Below are positions 1 through 11,969 of a stretch of DNA of 64,000 nucleotides, one piece after another (positions within the stretch are counted from its first letter, which is position 1; every line of letters starts with the position of its first letter). The stretch is taken from assembly GCA_043228905.1 (NCBI GenBank), contig JBHGNT010000009.1:12400001-12464000 (forward strand), given 5' to 3'. This DNA is from Azolla caroliniana. Taxonomy: Eukaryota; Polypodiophyta. The notes under the pieces were generated by a model. It searched no databases. It saw nothing but the letters and a program-made list of their open reading frames with translations, and was not told where the DNA came from. The translations under genes and the position numbers were made by a program.

Positions 1-39
1 TCCTATTCCTCGGTGGTGGCTGAGCACTGTTTTACAACA
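1..39 (+). repeat. Copia-1 5' LTR, last 39 bp
   Basis: Identical to 4829-4867, ending in CAACA. The rest of the LTR is left of the window. Confidence 0.9.
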
Positions 40-42
40 AAG

Positions 43-54
43 TGGTATCAGAGC
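43..54 (+). other. Copia-1 primer binding site
   Basis: TGGTATCAGAGC, complementary to the 3' end of plant initiator tRNA-Met, three bases after the LTR. It primes minus-strand DNA synthesis. Confidence 0.92.
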
Positions 55-70
55 ACGGTTAACACAGAAA

Positions 71-3000
71 ATGGAAGGCGGCGGTAGTGGGCCTCCGGGC
101 ATGATGGTGCTGAACTCACAGAACTACGCCGACTGGAAGATAAAGATGGAAGACCTTCTCATCGTCCGAGACCTGTATGAACCGATCGACAATGCCGAGA
201 TACCCAAGGGGGTAATAGAGTCGGAGTGGAAGCTCCTGAACCGGAAAGCCGTAGCGACGATCCGGCAATATGTCGATGTAAGCGTTCTACAACATGTGGC
301 GAATGACACCAACGCATATGAGATGTGGAAGAAGCTGTCGGGCCTCTACGAGAGGAAGAATGCGTTGAACCGGACCTCCCTGATGAGGAAGATAGTGAAC
401 CTCAAGTACCGGGACGGCGAGAATATGGTTGAACACGTGAGCACGTTCATGGGACTCGTGAACCAGCTTGCGGCGATCAAGTTCCCGTTGGAGGATGCAA
501 TGCAAGCCATCATTCTGATGTGTACATTACCGGAAAGCTGGGAGAACTTGGTGGTGACTCTCAGCACCTCCTGCACCGAAGATAACTTGTCTCTACAAAC
601 GGTAAAGACAAGCATTTTGAACGAAGAAGCGCGTCGGAGAGATAAAGAACCGGTTTCCGATCCGAAGATGCTGCTTACCGAATCGGATCGGGGAAGACAA
701 TGGAACCGGAGTCCGCAAAGACGGGAGAAGTCGGGGACCCGGTCGCAGTCAAGAGGAAGGCCCACATGCTTCCACTGTGGGAAGCCGGGGCACTTCCGGA
801 AGAATTGTCGGCATTACCGAAAAGAAAACGGAGCCGACGACACCGATACGAAGAAGTCACCGGAGCGAAACGGTGCATACCGGGGAGCCACGGACCGGAG
901 ATGTCCGGATCGGCGAGGGCAGGACCGGAAAGGAACGACGGCACTCGCGGCAAGTGAAGAAGAGATAATGCTCATTACCGAAGAGAGGGAGCTGAACCTT
1001 GCCGGTGAAGAGATGACCTGGGTGGTCGATTCCGGAGCGTCGTTCCACCTGACCCCGGAGAAGAAATACTTCTCATCCTACACAGCCGGTGAGCACGGCT
1101 GTGTCCGGATGGGAAATGAAGGCACATGCCGGATTGCCGGCATAGGAGACGTGTGGCTGATGACATCAACCGGATGCAAGATGCTGCTGAAGGATGTTCG
1201 ACACGTTCCGGAGGTCCGATTGAACCTGATCTCGGCCGGGAGGCTAGATGATGAAGGCTACACGGGTAGCATCCGGAACGGTGTCATGAAGTTCAGCAAA
1301 GGGAGCCTGATAGTGGCTCGGGCCCGGAAGGTCAATACACTGTACCTGATGAATTCCCGGCTATGTCCGGAAGAGCTGAACGTGGCAGCCGACACTGCCG
1401 GTGAGCTGTGGCACAAGAGACTGTGCCACATGAGTGAGAAGGGGATGAAGAGGCTTGCCGATGACAACCTGATACCGGTAAAGCACGTACACCTGGGGAA
1501 GTGTACCGACTGTCTGGCCGGTAAGCAAAACCGGACCTCCTTCCACTCAAGGCCACCAACGAGACGTAGCGCACCATTGGAGCTGGTGCACACTGACGTG
1601 TGTCAAGTAGAGACGAAGTCACATGGCGGAGCCCAGTACTTCGTGACATTCATTGATGACCACAGCCAGAAGCTGTGGACGGCACCGTTGAAGACAAAGG
1701 ACCAAGTGTTGTGCGTCTTCAAAGAACTTCACGCGAGAGTGGAAAGGGAATCCGGCAAGAAGCTGAAAGCGATACGAGCGGATAACGGAGGGGAATACCG
1801 GGGGCAGTTCCAGGAGTACTGTCGCTCGAAGGGAATCCGGCTCGAGTTTACTGTGCCGAAGACGCCGGAACTGAACGGGCTGGCCGAGAGGATGAACCGG
1901 ACCATAATGGAGAGGGTCCGGAGTATGCTGGCGCATGCGAAATTACCCAAGGGATTTTGGGCTGAGGCAATGTCGACGGCGACGTATGTGATAAATAGAT
2001 CACCCTCAGTACCTTTGGACGGAGACACGCCGCAGAAAGTGTGGACCGGTAAGGAAGTGTCCTACCGGCATCTGAAGGTGTTCGGGTGTCTCGCATACGT
2101 GCATGTGGCAAAGGACCGGAGAGGAAAGTTAGATCCAAAGACCCGGCCATGCATATTCCTCGGTTACGGCGACGACGAGTTCGGCTACCGAGTATGGGAC
2201 CCGGTCGACAAGAAGATATTCAGGAGTCGAGATATCATCTTCATGGAGGATAAGACACTCGCCGACTGGGAGTCGGAGAAGAAGATGAAGAGCTCCAAGT
2301 CGACCGGTGAGGATCAACTCTACAAGGAGCAGTCCCGACCGGCAAGGGACCGGTTAGCACTCGAGGATCCGGCCGAAGACGGTGAAGAAACAGAACCGGC
2401 CGAGGAAGATGAAATAGATACCGGAACCGGCCCCGATCCCGAAATGGATTCGGATGAAGAGGAAACGGAGGAGCCGGTTACCGAAGCTCCGGAACGGAGA
2501 TATCCTCTAAGAGAGAGAAGGGCCCCCCGGAGATTTCCGGAACAAGAGCACGTGCTGCTAACCGACGAGGGGGAGCCGGAAAGTTTTGAAGAAGCAAAGC
2601 TTGACAACCATAGCCGCAGGTGGTTAAGTGCCATGCAGGAGGAGATGGATTCCCTGCATGAGAACCACACATATGAACTTGTGGAGTTGCCGAAAGGTAA
2701 GCGGGCACTTCGAAACAAGTGGGTGTTCAAGCTGAAACCGGGAGATGCCGGAAACCCCACGAGATACAAAGCCAGGATCGTAGTGAAGGGGTTCCAGCAG
2801 AAGAAGGGCGTCGACTTCGACGAGATATTTGCCCCGGTAGTGAAGATGACCTCCATCCGGACGGTGCTGAGCGTAGCGGCAAGCATGGACCTCGAGGTAG
2901 AACAGATGGACGTGAAGACGGCATTCCTTCACGGTGACCTCGAAGAAGAAATCTACATGCAGCAACCGGAAGGATTCGAGAAGAAAGGGAAGGAGCAACT

Positions 3001-4142
3001 GGTATGCCGGTTGAAGAAGAGCCTTTACGGACTGAAAGGCTCCCCGGCAATGGTACCGGAAGTTCGACTCCTTCATGACCGACGAAGGGTACCACAAAAC
3101 GCAGTCCGATCACTGCGTGTTTGTGAAGAAGTTCGAAGGAGGAGACTCTCTAATACTCCTCCTGTACGTGGACGACATGTTGATCGTCGGACGGGACCAG
3201 GGCAAGATACGGATGCTGAAGAAAGCACTTCACCGAACCTTCTCAATGAAGGACCTGGGTCCGGCGAGGCAAATACTAGGGATGCACATCATCCGAGACC
3301 GGAAGAAGAAGCAGTTGTGGCTGTCACAGGAGAAGTACGTAACAAAGGTGCTTCACCGGTTCAACATGTCGGAAGCAAGACCGGTCGGATCAACCCTCCC
3401 GGCAAACTGCAAGCTGTCCAGCAAGCAAAGCCCCAAGACAAAGGCTGAGAAAGAGGACATGATGAAAGTACCATATGCCTCTGCCGTCGGAAGCTTGATG
3501 TACGCAATGGTGTGTACAAGACCGGACATAGGATATGCAGTCGGAGTGGTGAGCCGGTACATGAGCAATCCCGGCAAAGAGCACTGGAACGCGGTCAAGT
3601 GGATACTCCGATACCTGAAGGGCACGACAAACGTGTGCCTCCGATTCGGCTCCGGTAAGCCCGAACTCGACGGCTTTACCGATTCGGATATGTCGGCTGA
3701 TGCAGATACCAGCCGGTCCACATCAGGGTATGTGATGACGTATGCAGGGGGAGCTGTTTCGTGGCAGTCGAGGCTGCAGAAGACGGTTGCGTTGTCAACC
3801 ACGGAGGCAGAGTACATGGCGGCTGTTGAAGCCGGCAAGGAAATAATATGGATGAAGGACTTCATTAGAGAGCTCGGTATCCGGCAAGAGGAGTACCGAC
3901 TCTACTGCGACAGTCAGAGCACCATCCACCTTGCGAAGAACGCGGCCTATCACTCCCGGACGAAGCACATCCAGCGAAGATATCACTGGATCCGGGAAAG
4001 GATAGAAGACCAGGAGTTCGTGCTGACGAAGATCCACACGGACGAGAACGGCTCAGATATGCTGACCAAAGTGCTCACACCCGACAAGTTGGAAGCATGC
4101 CGGAAGAGGATTGGATTGGAGAGACATCCCATGCCGAAGTGA
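71..4142 (+). pseudogene. gag-pol: Copia-1 gag-pol polyprotein, one frameshift
   Basis: One long frame from the first ATG after the primer site encodes gag, a zinc knuckle CFHCGKPGHFRKNC (about residue 233), protease VVDSGAS (about 319), the H-H-C-C pre-integrase region (446-490), the integrase core with D about 509, DNGGEY about 571 and E about 607, an acidic linker, then reverse transcriptase. Near 3034-3050, just after the SLYGLK block, two bases are missing relative to related copies. The true frame continues from about 3042 to 4142 with YVDD and the RNase H STTEAEY motif; residues read in the first frame after 3040 are spurious. Apart from this lesion no inactivating change is obvious. 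Length is normal for Copia (about 1350 codons). Protein products would form the virus-like particle and copy and integrate the RNA. Confidence 0.93.
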
Positions 4143-4152
4143 AGGGGGAGTT
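4141..4152 (+). other. Copia-1 polypurine tract
   Basis: GAAGGGGGAGTT immediately before the 3' LTR; plus-strand primer. The same tract, read on the other strand, precedes the LTRs of Copia-3, -8 and -9. Confidence 0.85.
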
Positions 4153-4180
4153 TGTTGGGATTTCGGTCCCTCCGGATGGG

Positions 4181-4268
4181 ATGTCCCCGGAGATAAATGA
4201 CGGCAAGCCCGGTTGCGGTTACGGATGTCCCCGGAGATAAATGACGGCAAGCCCGGTTGCGGTTACGG
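4181..4268 (+). repeat. 44-bp tandem duplication in LTR U3
   Basis: Two adjacent 44-bp copies (4181-4224, 4225-4268), followed to about 4410 by shorter CCGGATGAAGA-type repeats. U3 tandem repeats of this kind often carry enhancer sites; that role is inferred. Confidence 0.85.
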
Positions 4269-4568
4269 AACCGGATGATGAAGAGTACCCGGCATGAAGC
4301 CGGATGAAGAGTACCCGGATACGGATCCGGATGATGAAGACCCCGGCTACGGAGCTGGATGCTGAAGACCCCGGCTACGGAGCCGGATGACGAATGTACT
4401 CGGAGAGAGATCCGGATGCGGGGACATGTTTGTGAATATGTTTGCCAAGAGCCCTTTGAGGCTATATTTGTAAATAGCCCGAAAGTCATATGTGTATGAA
4501 TATGACTTAGGGCAAACAGTTTAAATGTTGTTGCTCATTTTGAGAGAGAGAGAGAAAAAAGTGAGTAG

Positions 4569-4570
<2 letters not shown>

Positions 4571-4600
<30 letters not shown>
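4571..4600. repeat. (GA)n microsatellite
   Basis: Uninterrupted GA run of 30 bp in the LTR; GA runs occur at the equivalent place in most Copia LTRs here. Confidence 0.95.
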
Positions 4601-4601
<1 letters not shown>

Positions 4602-4867
4602 GAAGAGGTCGTTGCCTCTGTGTACTGCCGCCGCCTGTGGCGAAGACAGTGAGCTCAAGGTTGTTGCCTTGTAGCTTCACCATTGTACATCTCTGTCTAT
4701 AGTGATAGTTGGAGTTTGAGGACTCCCGTGGTTTTTCCCCAGTTAGGGTTTTCCACGTAAAACATCCCGTGTACTCTTCTCTCTATTGTACTTCGTGCAT
4801 TTTGTATTTCCTGTTTTCTGTGAATTTATCCTATTCCTCGGTGGTGGCTGAGCACTGTTTTACAACA

Positions 4868-7700
4868 GATTGACCCTGATATCATCCGGTCGGCTAAATG
4901 ATGAGGGCTACACGGGTAGCATCCGGAACGGTGTCATGAAGTTGTCCAACGGAAGTCTAATCGTGGCTCAAGCCTAGAAAACCAACACACTCTACATAAT
5001 GAACGCTCGAATATGCTGAAGGTAAGCAAATATGGCAGCCAACATGGTCGGTGAGCTATGGCATAGGAGGTTGTGCCATATGAGTCAGAAGGGGATACGA
5101 AAGCTTGCCAAGAACAACCTCATTCCTGAGGTGAAGAACATGCAACTTGAGAAGTGCATGGATTGCTTGGCAAGAAAGGAGAATCGAACATCCTTCCGTG
5201 CAAGGCCATCGATGAGGAAGAAAATGCCATTGGAACTCCTGCATACGGATGTATGTTATGTCGACACGAATTTTCATGGTGGTTCACAGTATTTCGTCAC
5301 CATTATTGATGACTGTAGTAGGAAGTTGTGGGCTTGCATGCTTAAGATGAAGGATCAAATGTTATCCATCTTCAAAGAGTTCCAAGCGAGGGATGAGAGG
5401 GAAACCGGCCGAAAACTTATGGCAGTCCGAGCGAACAATGGCGGAGAGTACCGTGGACCATTCGAGGAATACTGCCAAAATGAATGTATCCAGCTCGAGT
5501 ATACCATGCCGAAGACGCCAGAGCTAATTGGGTTGGCCGAGAGAATGAACCGGACCATAATGGAAAGGGTTCGAAGTATGCTTGCCCATGCTAAGTGACC
5601 AAAAACGTTTTGGGCTGAGGCATTGATGACGGCAGCATACATGATAAACTGATCACCCTTAGTACCCTTGGACAGTGATATTCCACAAAGGGTGTGGAGT
5701 GGCAAAGATTTATCATACCGATATTTGAGGGTGTTTGGCTGTCTTGCTTATGTGCATGTTGCAAAGGACCAGAGGGGGAAGTTGGACCCGAAATCTCAAT
5801 CATGCATATTTCTTGGCCATGGCAATGATGAGTTTGGCTATCAGCTATGGGACGTAACCGAGAAGAAAGTGATTAGGAGTTGCGACATTGTCTTCATGGG
5901 GAAAAGACAATAGTCGTCTGGGAGATTTAGAATAAGTCTACAACTACCGAATCGAACCTAGTCGACACTCGGCCAAATCAAGTAGAAGCCGATTCGATCG
6001 AAATCGAATCTGAGCCAATCGGCCGAGTTAATACTCGGCAAAATCAAGAACTAACTGAAGAACGAGGGGAAACGTCCGAACAAGGAACCGAATTCGAATC
6101 GGCCAAAAAAGTCGAAGAACCGACCGTGCCGAATGGAGGCCGAAGATACCCAATAAGAGGAAGGAGGGCCCCTCGATGATTTCCGAATGAAGAGTGTGTA
6201 CTGCTAACCGATGAGGGGGAGCCGGAACTCTTTGAAGAAGCTAAGGAAGATACTGACAACAAAATGTGGTTGAGTGTCATGCAAGAGGAGATGGATTCCT
6301 TGCATGAGAACAACACATGAACTGACCGAACTACCAAGAGGAAAGAAGGCATTTTGAAATAAATGGGTATACAGGTTGAAACTGGGAGATGGCAGGAATC
6401 CACCTAGGTACAAAGCACGAATCGTCGTGAAAGGCTTTCAGCAGAAGATGGGTGTTGATTTCGACGAAATATTTTCCCCAATAATAAAGATGATGTCAAT
6501 CCGAACCGTGTTGAGCACTGCAACTAACAAGCATCTGGAAGTCGAGCAATTGGATGTCAACACGACGCTACTGCATGGTAATCTCGAAGAGGAGTTCTAT
6601 ATGCACTAGTCGTAAGGATTTGTGGAGAAAGGTAAAGAGAATCTGGTATGCCGATTCAGGAAGAGCTTGTATGGGTTGAAATAAGCACCTTGGCAATGGT
6701 ACCGAAAATTTGAATCCTTCATAACCGACAACGAATACCACAAAACGTAGGCCGATCACAACGTATTTGTGAAAAATTCGATGGAGGAGATTTCCTCATC
6801 CTTCTGCTATATGTGGATAATATATTGATTGTCGGACGGGACCATACGAAGATCCAAGTGTTGAAGAAGGCCTTGAGTAGATCGTTTTCGATGAAGGATA
6901 AAGGTCTGGCAAAGCAAATCCTGGGGATGCACATTGTTCGGGATTGAACAAAGAAATTGTTGTGGTTGTCACAAGAAAAATACGTGACAAAGGTTCTCCA
7001 GATATTCGGCATGAATACCAGCCGATCCAAGTCCTAGTACATAATGACTTATGTAGGGGGAGTTGTTTCGTGGCAGTCGAGGCTGCAAAAGGCCGTGGCA
7101 TTGTCGACACTCGGCCAAATCGAGTAGAAACCGATTCAATCGAAAATGAATACAAGCCAGTCGGCAGAGTTAATACTTGGCAAAATCGAGAACCGATTGA
7201 ACAGCGAGGGGAAACAGTCGAACAAGGAACCGAATTCGAATCGGCCTACGAATTCGAAGAAGAACCGACCATGTTGAATGGAGGCCGAAGATACCCCCTA
7301 AGAGAAAGGAGGCCCCCCCGAAGATTTCCGGATGAAGAGCGTGTACTGCTAACCGATGAGGTGAAGAAATTCAACGGAGGAGGTTTCCTCATCCTTCTGT
7401 TGTACGTAGACAACATGTTGATTGTCAGACGAAACCGTACGAAGATCCAAGTGTTGAAGAAGGCCTTGAGCAAATCACTTTCAATGAAGGATATGGGTCC
7501 GGCAAGGAAAATCCTAGGGATGCACATTGTTCAGGATCGAACAAAGAAATTGGTGTGGTTGTCGTAAGAAAAATGTATGACAAAGGTGCTCTAGAGATTC
7601 GGCATGAAAAGCGCGAAACCGGTTGGCCCGACACTACCAACGAATTGCAAGCTAAGCAAAGAACAATGTCCGAAATCGAAAACCGAGAAGTGCGAGTTGT
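4868..7700 (+). pseudogene. pol: Copia-2 pol, many stops, partial duplication
   Basis: Readable in pieces: pre-integrase H-H-C-C and integrase core (5032-5598, NNGGEY in place of DNGGEY), integrase end (5668-5913), linker (5940-6215), RT start (6376-6609), RT with LLYVDN (about 6800). Stops and frame changes separate the pieces. From about 7014 the order is abnormal: RT jumps to an RNase H fragment (7015-7100), then a second copy of the linker (7101-7360), then a second RT fragment (7361-7690) again with YVDN in place of YVDD. The second linker is clearly homologous to 5958-6213, but about 560 bp that should follow it is missing. Confidence 0.85.
7015..7690 (+). other. Rearranged RNaseH-linker-RT module
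   Basis: Two non-standard joints are visible: RNase H to linker at 7101-7108 (shared GTCGAC) and linker to RT at 7360/7361. Both recur at the same bases in Copia-8 on the other strand (45317-45325 and 45078/45079). This suggests a template switch during reverse transcription in a common ancestor. Confidence 0.8.
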
Positions 7701-7706
7701 GAAAGG

Positions 7707-8221
7707 TGTACGGAAATAATGCTCGGCCACAACCGAGTCTTCAACAAGGAATAGAAGAGAACAAACTAAAACAAAGATGACGTCAGATGTTAACATGGAA
7801 AACCCTAAATGGGAAAAACCACGGGAGCCCACAAACTCCAATTATCACTGTGAGGGGGAGGAATACAATGTGAGACTCAGAGGCAATGACCTCAAGCTTT
7901 ATGTCTTCGCCAAATCGGCGGTTAGAACAGAAAACTAGTTCTGTATCTTTCTCTCACTCTCTCTCTCTATCTCTCTGTCTATAATAATATACAAGAACAA
8001 CACACTTCTTTGATTGCCCTAAGTAATATTTATACTCATATGACCTTAGGGCTATTTACAAATATAGCCTCAATGGGCTTACTCTAACATATTTACAAAT
8101 ATTTCCTTGGATTCGGTTTGCACCAGATCCATCCTAATTCACTAATCTAGTTTCCAGGTCTCATCGGAAACCTTTCCAGAACTGGTTCCTTCATCTGGCT
8201 CGTCTGACCGAATTCCCAACA
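7707..8221 (-). repeat. Copia-3 3' LTR (515 bp)
   Basis: Plus-strand ends are TGTAC and CAACA. Polypurine tract complement AACTCCCCCTTC follows at 8222. About 90% similar by eye to the LTR at 45451-45993, sharing a subfamily-specific end (GGCCGAGC.TTATTTCCGTACA, read on the element strand). Confidence 0.9.
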
Positions 8222-8231
8222 AACTCCCCCT

Positions 8232-11200
8232 TCACTCCGGCATGGGATTTCTCATTAATCTGATCCGTCTTCGACATGCATTTAGCTTGTCGGTTGAAAG
8301 CACCTTGGTCAACATATCCAATCCGTTCTCCTTCATGTGGATCTTCGCCAACACGAAGTCTTGATCTTCTACCTTCTCATGGATCCAATGATACCTCCAT
8401 TGGATGTGTTTCGTCCGGGAATGGTAGGCCGCATTCTTCGCAAGGTGGATGGCACTTTGATTGTCGCAGTAGAGCCAGTATTCCTCCTGTCGGATCCCTA
8501 GCTCTCTAATGAAGTCCTTCATCCATATTACTTCCTTGCCGTCTTCCACATCTGCCATATACTCCGCTTCCATTGTCGACGGTGCAATGGACTTATGCAG
8601 CCTCAACTGCCATGATACGGCTCGGCTCCCCTTGGATAAGTCATGACATATCCGGATGTAGACCGGCTGGTATCCGCATCAGTCGACATATCCGAATCCG
8701 TGAATCCGTCAAGTTCGGTTTTACCGGAGCCAAACTGGAGGCACATACTCGAGGTGCCTTTCAGATACCGGAGTATCCACTTGACCGCGTTCCAGTGCTC
8801 TCTTCCCGGGTTGCTCATGAACCGACTGACTACTCCAACAACATATGCAATATCTATCCGAGTGCACACCATTGCATACATTAAGCTTCTGACAACAATG
8901 GCATATGGTATCTTCGTCATACCCAACTTCTCTGCCTTTGTCTTCAGGCTCTGCTTTCCGAACAACTTGCAGTTTGCTGGAAGTGTCGATCCGACCGGTT
9001 TTCCTTCCGACATGTTGAACCTTTGAAGCACCTTTGTCACGTAGTTCTCCTGTGATAACCACAACAGCTTCTCCGACCGGTCCCGGATTATGTGCATCCC
9101 TAATATCTGTCTTGCCAGACCCAAATCTTTCATTGAGAAAGTCTTGTTTAGGGCCTTCTTCAGCATTCGTATCTTAACTTGGTCTCGTCCGAAGATCAAC
9201 ATGTCGTCCACATATAGGAGCAGTATCAGGAAATCTCCTCCGTCAAATTTCTTCACAAACACACAGTGATCGGCTTGCGTCTTGCGGTACCCTTGATACG
9301 TCATGAAGGAGTCGAACTTCCGATACCATTGCCAGGGGGCTTGCTTCAATCCATATAAGCTCTTCTTTAGCCGACATACCAAGTGCTCCTTCCCTTTCCT
9401 CTCAAATCGTTCCGGTTAATGCATGTAGATCTCTTCTTCGAGGTCACCATGTAGGAATGCCGTCTTGACGTCTAATTGCTCTACCTCGGGGTCCATGCTT
9501 GCCGCTATGCTCAATAATGTCCGGATGGATGTCATCTTTACTACCGGGGCAAAGATCTCATCAAAGTCCACACCTTTCTTCTGCTGGAAACCCTTCACCA
9601 TGATCCGGGCCTTGTACCTCGGTGGATTTCCTACATCTCCTGGTTTCAGCTTGTACACCCACTTATTCGAGAGTGCTCTCTTTCCTTTCGGCAGCTCCGT
9701 CAATTTATATGTGTGGTTCTCATTCAGGGAATCCATCTCGTCTTGCATGGCACTCAACCACTTGCAGTTGTGGGTGTCTTTCTTTGCTTCTTCGAAGCTT
9801 TCCGGCTCCCCCTGATTAGTCAGCAATACGTGCTCTGCATCTGGAAATCTCTAGGGGCCTCTTCTCTCTCTAAGAGGGTATCTTCGTCCCTAGTTTCTGA
9901 CTGTTGGTTCCTCCGTTTGTTCCAAATCCAAATCTGATTCAAGATCTTGTCCGGTTCCGGTGTCTTCTTCTTCCTCCTCCTCCTCCTCCTCCTCCTCTTC
10001 TTCTTCTTCTTCTTCTTCTTCTTCTTCTTCAGTTTCTTGTCCGAATTTGGCCGGTTCGTCGAGTGTCATCCAGTTACCGGCTAACATCCGGTTTTCAACT
10101 GGGTAGTTCCTTGTGTCCTCAAGACAATTTTCATTGGATGATTCGGATTTCATCACCTTCTTCTCTGACTCCTAGTCGGCAATGGTCCTATCTTCCATGA
10201 AGACTATGTCCCGACTACGGAACACCTTCTTGTCGACTAGATCCCACATTCGGTAACCGAACTCCTCATCGCTGTATCCAAGCAATATGCATGGCCTGGA
10301 CTTCAGATCCAGCTTTGCTCTCTTATCCTTTGCAACATGCACATAGGCGAGACACCCAAACACCTTCAGATGCCGGTAAGACACACGTCTTTACCGGTCC
10401 ATACTCTCTGTGGTGTGTTTCCGTCCAAGGGTGATATGTTTATCACATACGTCGTTGTCATCAGCGCCTCAGCCCAAAACGTCTTGGGTAGCTTTGCATG
10501 TGCTAGCATGCTCCGTACCCTCTCCATCATGGTCCGGTTCATCCGTTTGGCCAGCCTGATTAATTCCGGCGTCTTCGGCACGGTGAATTCGAGCCGGATT
10601 CCCTTCAATCGACAGTACTCCTCGAACTTCCCCCGGTACTCTCCTCCGTTATCTGCTTGAAGTACTTTCAGCTTCCGACCAGTTTCTCTTTCCACTCTCA
10701 TGTGGAGTTCCTTGAAGACAGAGAACACATGATCCTTCATCTTCAACAATGAGACCCACAGTTTTCGGTTGTGGTCATCTATGAACGTCACGAAGTACTG
10801 CGATCCTGCATCAGACTTAGTGTCCACTTGACACACATCGGTATGCACCAACTCCAGTGGTGCATTCCGTCTCATCAGTGGTCTTGACCGGAAGGAGGTT
10901 CGGTTTTGTTTGTTGGCTAAGCAATCAGTGCACTTCTCAAGATGCACGTCTTTCACCTCCGGAATGAGGTTGTCTTCGGCAAGTCTTCTCATCCCCTTCT
11001 GGCTCATATGACACAGTCTCTTGTACCACCACAGCTCACCGGTAGTGTCGGATGCTACATTCACTTCTTCCTGGCATATCTAGCCATGCATCAGGTAGAA
11101 CGTGTTGATCTTCCGGGCTCAAGCCACGATCAGGCTTCCCTTGCCGAACTTCATGACTCTGTTCCGGATCTACCTGTGTAGCCTTCATCATCTAGCCGAC

Positions 11201-11539
11201 CGGTTGATATCAGGTTCAACTAAGCCTCCGGAACATGTCGGACATCCTTCAACAGCAACTTGCACCCAGTTGATGTCGTCAACAACGCATCTCCTATGCC
11301 GATGATTCGGCAAGTCCTGTCATTCCCCATCCGGACACAAACGTGATCTCCTATTGTGTAGGATGAGAAGCATCTCCGGTCCGATATCAGATGGAACGAT
11401 GCTCTGGAATCGACAACACACGTTGTGTCATCGCCGACAAGGTTTAACTCATTCTCCTCGGTAATGAGCATCAGTTCTTCTTCACTTGTCGCGATTGTCG
11501 ACGTTCCCTTCCGATCCGACCCTTTCCGGTAAGAACCGT
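8232..11539 (-). pseudogene. pol: Copia-3 pol (PR-IN-RT-RNaseH), degenerate
   Basis: Minus-strand blocks run from protease (11220-11539), integrase zinc and core (10366-11064), integrase end (10172-10384), acidic linker (9890-10156), RT start (9416-9826), RT with LLYVDD and early RNase H (8603-9382) to the RNase H end (8232-8606). The protease reads VVDSRAS, with Arg in place of the Gly of the DSGA active site. Frameshifts and stops separate blocks. The last ~15 residues before the end of the longest 5' reading belong to the Gypsy-1 LTR, not to this gene. Confidence 0.88.
9963..10030 (-). repeat. (GAA/GAG)n encoding a Glu run in the linker
   Basis: On the plus strand a CTT/CCT run. On the coding strand it expands the acidic integrase-RT linker into more than 20 Glu. 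Related elements have shorter acidic stretches there, so this is a microsatellite expansion. Confidence 0.9.
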
Positions 11540-11969
11540 TGTCGTGAAGATCCGTCACTACGTGCGGATCGTGAGGCGTAACCACCGGGGTCCTGGACCG
11601 GAAGGATTCGAAGTTTGCACTAACTTTAGTGAGAAAGTATTTAAGATAGATTGAGAGAGATTGATATGACGAAAGAGAGATATTGAGATAAAGACTGAAC
11701 TTTTAACTTTTAGATTTAAGAGAGAAGATACATCAACAATAGGATTACAAGTTTCTTATTTTTCCCAATTTTTTCATTAGTTTCATTTACTTGAATCCTC
11801 CACTCTTTTATAGATGCCCCCATGCATATGGTGCATGTGAGGGTGCAAGACATGCACGTAATGCATAAAATTCATGCAATGCATGCTTTCCATGTCATCA
11901 TCTAAGCTCTCATGTATGAGAATTTACATGTAAAAGTATAATGATAAAAATATAGCTTCTAAGGAAATG

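Larger units (their letters stand above)
1..4867 (+). mobile_element. Copia-1: near-complete Ty1/Copia LTR retrotransposon
   Basis: Order is LTR end, primer binding site, gag-PR-IN-RT-RNaseH, polypurine tract, LTR, which is the Copia gene order. Only the last 39 bases of the 5' LTR lie in the window, and they match the end of the 3' LTR base for base. The 3' LTR abuts Copia-2 pol sequence, so Copia-1 appears to have inserted into Copia-2. The five bases after the 3' LTR are GATTG. The homologous site in Copia-1 itself (1218-1222) is also GATTG, so this is the expected target duplication; its left copy lies outside the window. Confidence 0.95.
4153..4867 (+). repeat. Copia-1 3' LTR (715 bp)
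   Basis: Begins TGTTGGGATT and ends TTTACAACA, with TGTTG/CAACA terminal inverted repeats. Holds an 8-bp inverted repeat AGTCATAT/ATATGACT (4484-4507) at the presumed core promoter, a GA run and internal tandem repeats. Confidence 0.93.
4868..7706 (+). mobile_element. Copia-2: decayed, rearranged Copia fragment
   Basis: Starts in the middle of pol directly after the Copia-1 3' LTR and stops at the Copia-3 LTR. It has no LTR of its own in the window. Its gag and 5' LTR are presumably left of Copia-1. Confidence 0.85.
7707..11539 (-). mobile_element. Copia-3: 3' half (pol and 3' LTR)
   Basis: On the minus strand: protease to RNase H, polypurine tract, 3' LTR. Gag and 5' LTR are absent because a Gypsy-1 LTR begins at 11540. 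A matching 5' half, broken at the homologous point by the same type of Gypsy LTR, lies at 45451-46821 in the opposite orientation. Confidence 0.88.

Noticed and set aside
2320-2886. 188-codon minus-strand ORF in Copia-1
   Set aside because: Antisense to the conserved integrase linker and RT; composition is a shadow of that coding frame.
3041-3448. C-terminal extension of the long Copia-1 frame
   Set aside because: It lies downstream of the 2-base loss and shows no RT homology; the real RT-RNaseH is in the other frame from about 3042.
9904-10200. Leu/Pro-rich plus-strand ORF
   Set aside because: It is the complement of the GAA/GAG run that encodes the Glu stretch of Copia-3.
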